A stretch of DNA of 10,785 nt. Source: Paracoccaceae bacterium. GTDB lineage: Bacteria > Pseudomonadota > Alphaproteobacteria > Rhodobacterales > Rhodobacteraceae. Each line of letters begins with the position of its first letter. Positions within the stretch are counted from its first letter, which is position 1. The DNA lies in the NCBI GenBank assembly GCA_011523445.1, contig WTGT01000257.1, forward strand, positions 5,047 through 15,831, written 5' to 3'. Shown piece after piece: positions 7,003-10,785 of this stretch. A model generated the notes under the pieces. That model was not told the origin of the DNA. It made no database searches and saw only the letters and a list, made by a program, of their open reading frames with translations. The position numbers were made by a program, and so were the translations under genes.

Positions 7003-8862
7003 CTATTGGTTGGAATGAAACTTCAACCATTCGGAGATTTCTTTTTCAGCAGCCGAATGGGTGACATTACCTGATAACCATCTGCCAAAAAGTTCCCTTA
7101 ATCCATGCCACAATATAATTTTTCCGTTTTGCATACTTCCTGCATCGGCATACCTTGATAAATCATTTGCTTCGATTGGTGTTAGCCCTTGATCGAGAGT
7201 TAAAATACCCAGTGAGTATGGGTCTTTGTCGAGAATAATCCTGTTGAAAGGACCCAACTCAGAATCATCGGTTTCATCAAGTATCCAAGAATCCGGCACA
7301 ATGTTCTGTTTCAAAATGGATTTTATAACGTTAAGCCTGATATTGATTTCACTGGTTTCAAAATCCAGTTCCAAAGCGAGATTCAATTGGTTTCTTCTTG
7401 TATTTTCAAATAACCGCTTTAATGATGCTATTTGATCATCAATGCTCCCTATGGAATCATCTTCAATCAACAATTTTATCTTTACGGTATGTTCCAGGGG
7501 CCATTCTGAAAGGTTTTCAAAATTGTTTTCAACTTCGAGTAAGGTATCCCTTCCGACAACACCGACAGACCTAATTACCAGCAATCCTTGACCAGTTGTT
7601 TCATCTAACAGTGAACGGCTTTGACCGGCCGGCAAGATCACACCATGATGATTGCCTGAGGAATCAGCTGAAAGCAGGGATTTCACAATAATTCTCTTGA
7701 ATTGTTCTACCGATCGGAATGCATCATGCCCAATTGCAGGTACGGATTCCAAATGTATGCCCTCAAGGGAAACGATCGTCAAGTCCTTCCAATAGGTTCG
7801 ACGTGTGGTTGACCAATGTATTTGCTCCAGCAAGAAATCCTTCCTCAATGAACTGGTCTGGGAACCATGCTCAAGAAAATACTCAAGCTCCTCAAGAGAT
7901 GGGTAGGCAGGTGTACAGCCATGCCTGGAGACGGCAAAGGCACCACATGCATTGGCAAATTTGAGAGAGGTCGATAGGTCCTCACCGGTCAACCATCCCT
8001 TGAGGAAACCTGCCATGAAACCATCTCCGGCACCTAGGACATTGAAGACTTCTACATTGAAACCGGGACCTGTTTCACCTTCCTCCAGGGATTCAGGAAT
8101 TTCTGCCCGAAAGGCCACTGCACCCATTGGTCCTCGCTTGCATACCAAAATGGCATTGGTCATTGCCCTTACATTTCTGAGTGCAGTTAGAGTATCACTT
8201 GAACCTCCTGCAATATGGAATTCCTCTTCGGTACCCACAATCAGATCGAATAATCCGACTGTCGATTGAATAGTTGCAGTTACCTTACCAGAGGCAATAA
8301 AACGATTCTCACCATCATCATGTCCACTCAATCCCCACAGGTTAGGCCGGTAATCAATATCCAATGCTGTTTTGGCACCAGTTTCCCTGGCAATCAGCAA
8401 AGCCTTACGGACGGCTGCTGCAGTATCGGGATGTGAAAGATGGGTACCAGTTGCACAAAGACATTTTGTCTTTGCGATAAATTCGGGATCGATATCCTCT
8501 TCCATCAAACCCATATCGGCACAATTTTCCCGATAAAATATCAGAGGGAAAGTATCTTCATCCCTGATTCCTAGCAAAACCAGGGCTGTTAGTCTCTCAG
8601 GATCAGTTGTAACCGCTGTTACATCAACTCCTTCCCTGATCAACTCCTCCCTTATGAAACGGCCCATATGCTCGTCGCCAACCCTAGTAATGAGAGCCGT
8701 GGCAAGTCCTAGCCTTGATCCTCCAGCAGCGATATTGGTAGGTGAACCTCCAATGTATTTTTTGAAGGAACCCATATCCTCCAGGCGTCCTCCAACCTGC
8801 TCACCATAAAGATCCACCGAGGATCGACCAATGGTAATTAGATCAAGAGTTTTTTTGTCCAT
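7003..8862 (-). CDS. iolC: 5-dehydro-2-deoxygluconokinase IolC fused to a DUF2090 aldolase-like domain
   Basis: The N-terminal domain (about 1-335 of 619) is a PfkB-family sugar kinase that phosphorylates 5-dehydro-2-deoxy-D-gluconate in myo-inositol catabolism. It has IGRSSVDLYGEQ (11-22), GGSPTN (38-43) and the PfkB signature NVLGAGDGFMAGF (274-286) with catalytic D280. The C-terminal domain (about 340-619) resembles the DUF2090 domain, related to tagatose-bisphosphate aldolases, commonly fused to proteobacterial IolC. It looks worn: where I expect a lysine after the WW or W of PDWWK it reads PDSWILDE (522-529), and where a GR turn is expected near the end it reads LWHGLREL (584-591). The start at 8862 matches the family (MDKKTLDLITIGRSS). 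The frame stays open to 8967, but that extension has no family likeness and overlaps the divergent ABC gene. It probably heads an iolC-iolB transcript. Confidence 0.93.
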   Translation of the reverse strand: MDKKTLDLITIGRSSVDLYGEQVGGRLEDMGSFKKYIGGSPTNIAAGGSRLGLATALITRVGDEHMGRFIREELIREGVDVTAVTTDPERLTALVLLGIRDEDTFPLIFYRENCADMGLMEEDIDPEFIAKTKCLCATGTHLSHPDTAAAVRKALLIARETGAKTALDIDYRPNLWGLSGHDDGENRFIASGKVTATIQSTVGLFDLIVGTEEEFHIAGGSSDTLTALRNVRAMTNAILVCKRGPMGAVAFRAEIPESLEEGETGPGFNVEVFNVLGAGDGFMAGFLKGWLTGEDLSTSLKFANACGAFAVSRHGCTPAYPSLEELEYFLEHGSQTSSLRKDFLLEQIHWSTTRRTYWKDLTIVSLEGIHLESVPAIGHDAFRSVEQFKRIIVKSLLSADSSGNHHGVILPAGQSRSLLDETTGQGLLVIRSVGVVGRDTLLEVENNFENLSEWPLEHTVKIKLLIEDDSIGSIDDQIASLKRLFENTRRNQLNLALELDFETSEINIRLNVIKSILKQNIVPDSWILDETDDSELGPFNRIILDKDPYSLGILTLDQGLTPIEANDLSRYADAGSMQNGKIILWHGLRELFGRWLSGNVTHSAAEKEISEWLKFHSNQ

Positions 8863-8906
8863 ATCCAACTTTTCTAGTACCCTTAATGTAAATTGGTGAG
8901 TATATA

Positions 8907-8922
8907 TTGACCACATGGTCAA
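8907..8922. promoter_or_regulatory. 16-bp palindrome in the iolC/ABC exporter divergent region, candidate operator
   Basis: TTGACCA-CA-TGGTCAA is a perfect 7+2+7 dyad. It lies 45 to 60 bases upstream of the iolC start and overlaps the first ATG (8915) of the plus-strand ABC ATPase. Next to it is TATATATT (8901-8908), usable as a -10 on either strand. It could let one regulator control the iol genes, the exporter, or both. The regulator is not in the window. Confidence 0.4.
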
Positions 8923-9838
8923 CTCAACAGGAATGAATGCTATTTCAAAAGAATCGAAGGAAATCAATGCTGTTCAGTTTTGCAATGTAGTCAAATCTTT
9001 CGGTTCTACCAAAGCACTCAGGGGATTGAATCTGGAGTTGAAGCAGGGTGAGATACATGCTCTTCTAGGTCCCAATGGTGCAGGAAAAACTACTGCAATC
9101 GGTATCATGACCGGCATCAGAAAGAGTGATTCAGGTTCCGTATCCATATTGGGAGGATTTCCATGGGAAAAATCCATCAGGTTACAAGTGGGATTGACAC
9201 CCCAAGAATTCGGATTTCCTGACAATTTGCGTGTTTCCGAAATCTTTGATCTGGTTAGGTCCCATTTTCCCAAACCCATGACCGATGATGAGTTGTTTGG
9301 CAGATTCCCATTGGAAAAACTCAAGAACAAACAGACAGGTGGATTGAGCGGAGGACAGAAAAGATTATTGGCCGTCGCACTTTCATTCATTGGTAATCCC
9401 AATCTGGTGTTTTTGGATGAACCAACTACGGGGCTTGATGTGGAATCCAGACAAAACATTTGGAAAGCAATTCTTGATTATCGTGGATTGGGTGGTACAG
9501 TAGTTTTAACAACTCATTATCTGGAAGAGGCTGAAGCACTTGCTTCGAGAATAGTCGTTATAAACGAGGGAAAGAAACTGGCCGATGGAAGTCTGGAACA
9601 AATTCGTGGTTTGGTTGGAAGCAGCAGGGTTAGTTACAGGGGTGATCTGCCAACCATGTTGGATGGTGCAACTCATATCAAGCAGCAAGATGACAGGGTG
9701 ATTATTATCACTAATGACTCTGACTTGGTGATCAGATCAATGGTTTGTAATGACCTCAAATTTCAGGATCTTCAAATAAGGCCTGCAAATCTGGAAGAAG
9801 CATTTTTTACCCTTATAGATAACAGCAGGCAGAAATGA
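8915..9838 (+). CDS. ABC-2 type exporter, ATP-binding subunit
   Basis: This is the cytosolic ATPase of a two-gene ABC exporter of the DrrA/NatA/CcmA type, 307 residues. It has Walker A GPNGAGKTT (52-60), Q-loop Q97, signature LSGGQ (144-148), Walker B LVFLDEP (164-170, catalytic E169), D-loop GLDV and switch H201. After about residue 230 comes a roughly 75-residue tail ending PANLEEAFFTLI, as seen in drug-type ABC-2 ATPases. The start is uncertain: the ATG at 8915 has no good ribosome site and lies in a palindrome, while the in-frame ATG at 8933 has AGGA directly against it; the domain proper begins near residue 18 either way. The stop overlaps the start of the permease gene (ATGA), so the two are translationally coupled. 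The cargo is unknown; hydrophobic drugs, lipids and peptides are typical. Confidence 0.93.
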   Translation: MVNSTGMNAISKESKEINAVQFCNVVKSFGSTKALRGLNLELKQGEIHALLGPNGAGKTTAIGIMTGIRKSDSGSVSILGGFPWEKSIRLQVGLTPQEFGFPDNLRVSEIFDLVRSHFPKPMTDDELFGRFPLEKLKNKQTGGLSGGQKRLLAVALSFIGNPNLVFLDEPTTGLDVESRQNIWKAILDYRGLGGTVVLTTHYLEEAEALASRIVVINEGKKLADGSLEQIRGLVGSSRVSYRGDLPTMLDGATHIKQQDDRVIIITNDSDLVIRSMVCNDLKFQDLQIRPANLEEAFFTLIDNSRQK

Positions 9839-10566
9839 TCCTGTACCAGTATTTTAAAACATGCCTGTTGGGTTTGATAAGAACCCCAAGCTATTCCCTG
9901 GTTACTATTCTCGTACCATCAGTCATTTTTGTCATTGTGGGAGTTACCTTTTCTGATAGCCGTCAGGAAGCAAATTTTGCCCTCGGGTCCTTCTGTATAT
10001 TTTCTTCACTGGGAGTTGCCTTCTTCCAGTTTGGGGTAGGGATTGCCAATGACAGGGAATCGCCTTGGGAACAATATGCCAGGGTTTTGCCGGTACACCC
10101 TCTCAGTAGATTGTTTGCAACAATTCTGGCATCTCTGGTGTTTGTATCGGTTTCGATTTGCATCCTGATTGTTGTTGCCTTTCTGACAACTGATATTGGC
10201 ATGCCAACCAATTCCTGGTTTAAAATGTTATTCGGGGTTTTTGTTGGAGTTTTTCCACTTGCTGCAATGGGTTTGACGATTGGTTATTGGTGTTCCCCCA
10301 AGGGAGCCTTACCCATAGCCAACTTGCTTTATATCATTCTAGCATTTCTAGGAGGTATATTTTTTCATCCAAGTTTGATGCCCGAGTTTATGAATTCAAT
10401 TTCCATATTTACACCTGTAAGGCATATTGTTAATTTGACCCAGGCAGGGATTAGTGGGGATCCTTGGACAACTGAACCATTCTTGATATTACTTGCCTAT
10501 ACCATTCTTTTTCTGATTTTGGCTGCTGTGGGTTACCGAAGGGATGAGGCTAAAAAGTACAGGTGA
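9835..10566 (+). CDS. ABC-2 type exporter, permease subunit
   Basis: This inner-membrane partner of the upstream ATPase has 243 residues with about six hydrophobic spans (roughly 16-38, 46-70, 93-117, 128-151, 158-178 and 216-236) and a basic C-terminus (RRDEAKKYR). The order of spans and the segment GGIFFHPSLMPEFMNSISIFTPVRHIVN before the last span are typical of ABC-2 permeases of the drug/lipid exporter group. Its ATG overlaps the stop of the ATPase gene by four bases (ATGA), and a purine-rich AGGCAG lies just upstream, so coupled expression is likely. One permease with one ATPase would work as a 2+2 complex. The exported compound cannot be inferred; neighbours (inositol breakdown, nitroreductase) give no firm hint. 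Confidence 0.88.
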   Translation: MILYQYFKTCLLGLIRTPSYSLVTILVPSVIFVIVGVTFSDSRQEANFALGSFCIFSSLGVAFFQFGVGIANDRESPWEQYARVLPVHPLSRLFATILASLVFVSVSICILIVVAFLTTDIGMPTNSWFKMLFGVFVGVFPLAAMGLTIGYWCSPKGALPIANLLYIILAFLGGIFFHPSLMPEFMNSISIFTPVRHIVNLTQAGISGDPWTTEPFLILLAYTILFLILAAVGYRRDEAKKYR

Positions 10567-10633
10567 ATCAATCAATTCCAGTAACTGCGATTTGGTGTGT
10601 ATATTGAAGCGTATAAATTCGAGAAAAAGTGCT

Positions 10634-10785
10634 TTAGTCAAAACCAAGGAATTTTGAATATTCATCAAGGTTTAAACGTGGGGTTTTGAAGGTGTTAGCA
10701 GGGTTATTGGGATCCGCATAACCGACTGCAATTCCACAAACGACGATTTCCTCATCCGGCAAGTTCAAATGCTCATGGACAATGT
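10634..10785 (-). CDS. Nitroreductase-family protein (C-terminal fragment at right edge)
   Basis: The last 49 codons of a minus-strand gene end with TAA at 10634-10636; the rest lies beyond the window. The segment EEIVVCGIAVGYADPNNPAN (residues 11-30 of the fragment), followed by FKTPR, LDEYSKFLGFD, matches the C-terminal end of FMN-dependent nitroreductases, where a CGxAxGYAD block precedes an N-x-[FL]-[RK]-[TS]-x-R segment. Family members reduce nitro compounds or quinones with NAD(P)H, but the substrate is unknown here. It converges with the ABC permease gene across a 67-bp gap in which I see no convincing terminator hairpin. Confidence 0.8.
   Translation of the reverse strand, partial: IVHEHLNLPDEEIVVCGIAVGYADPNNPANTFKTPRLNLDEYSKFLGFD

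Noticed and set aside
8863..8967. Upstream extension of IolC by 35 residues
   Set aside because: The extension overlaps the start of the divergent ABC ATPase gene and the kinase domain begins right after the Met at 8862.

Overview
The window reads as ordinary chromosomal DNA of an AT-leaning, Gram-negative, aerobic heterotroph, most likely a proteobacterium. The reasons are a periplasmic ZnuA-type zinc-binding protein with a signal peptide, a kinase-DUF2090 fusion form of IolC, and a Rieske oxygenase next to an acyl-CoA dehydrogenase. The order cannot be fixed from the sequence. Genes are densely packed and no gene-free stretch exceeds about 300 bases. I see no rRNA, tRNA, insertion sequence, CRISPR array or phage gene.

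Region 1 (1-1557) is a divergent zinc-uptake locus. The 5' part of znuA, with a repetitive His/Asp/Glu-rich metal loop, runs off the left edge on the minus strand, and znuB (permease) is on the plus strand. No ATPase gene (znuC) lies between them. A perfect 15-bp palindrome sits in the shared promoter region.

Region 2 (1636-3975, minus) is a probable two-gene operon: a Rieske non-heme iron oxygenase alpha subunit, then an acyl-CoA dehydrogenase. The oxygenase has Glu where most Rieske oxygenases have the bridging Asp, as in carnitine monooxygenase CntA, so a quaternary amine is a reasonable substrate guess. A long inverted repeat lies upstream. Next (4162-6000, minus) is an SLC13/DASS-type carboxylate or sulfate transporter with two cytosolic RCK_C domains.

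Region 3 (6133-8862, minus) holds two myo-inositol catabolism genes, iolC then iolB. The C-terminal DUF2090 aldolase-like half of IolC looks degenerate at positions I would expect to be conserved. The rest of the iol pathway is not in the window.

Region 4 (8915-10566, plus) is an ABC-2 type exporter, ATPase then permease with overlapping stop and start codons. It diverges from iolC across a 52-bp gap, with a 16-bp palindrome next to and over the ATPase start. The right edge holds the C-terminus of a nitroreductase-like protein on the minus strand.

I found no clear candidate for a wholly new system. The points most worth checking are the degenerate IolC fusion domain, the Glu-type Rieske oxygenase operon, and the znuAB arrangement without znuC.
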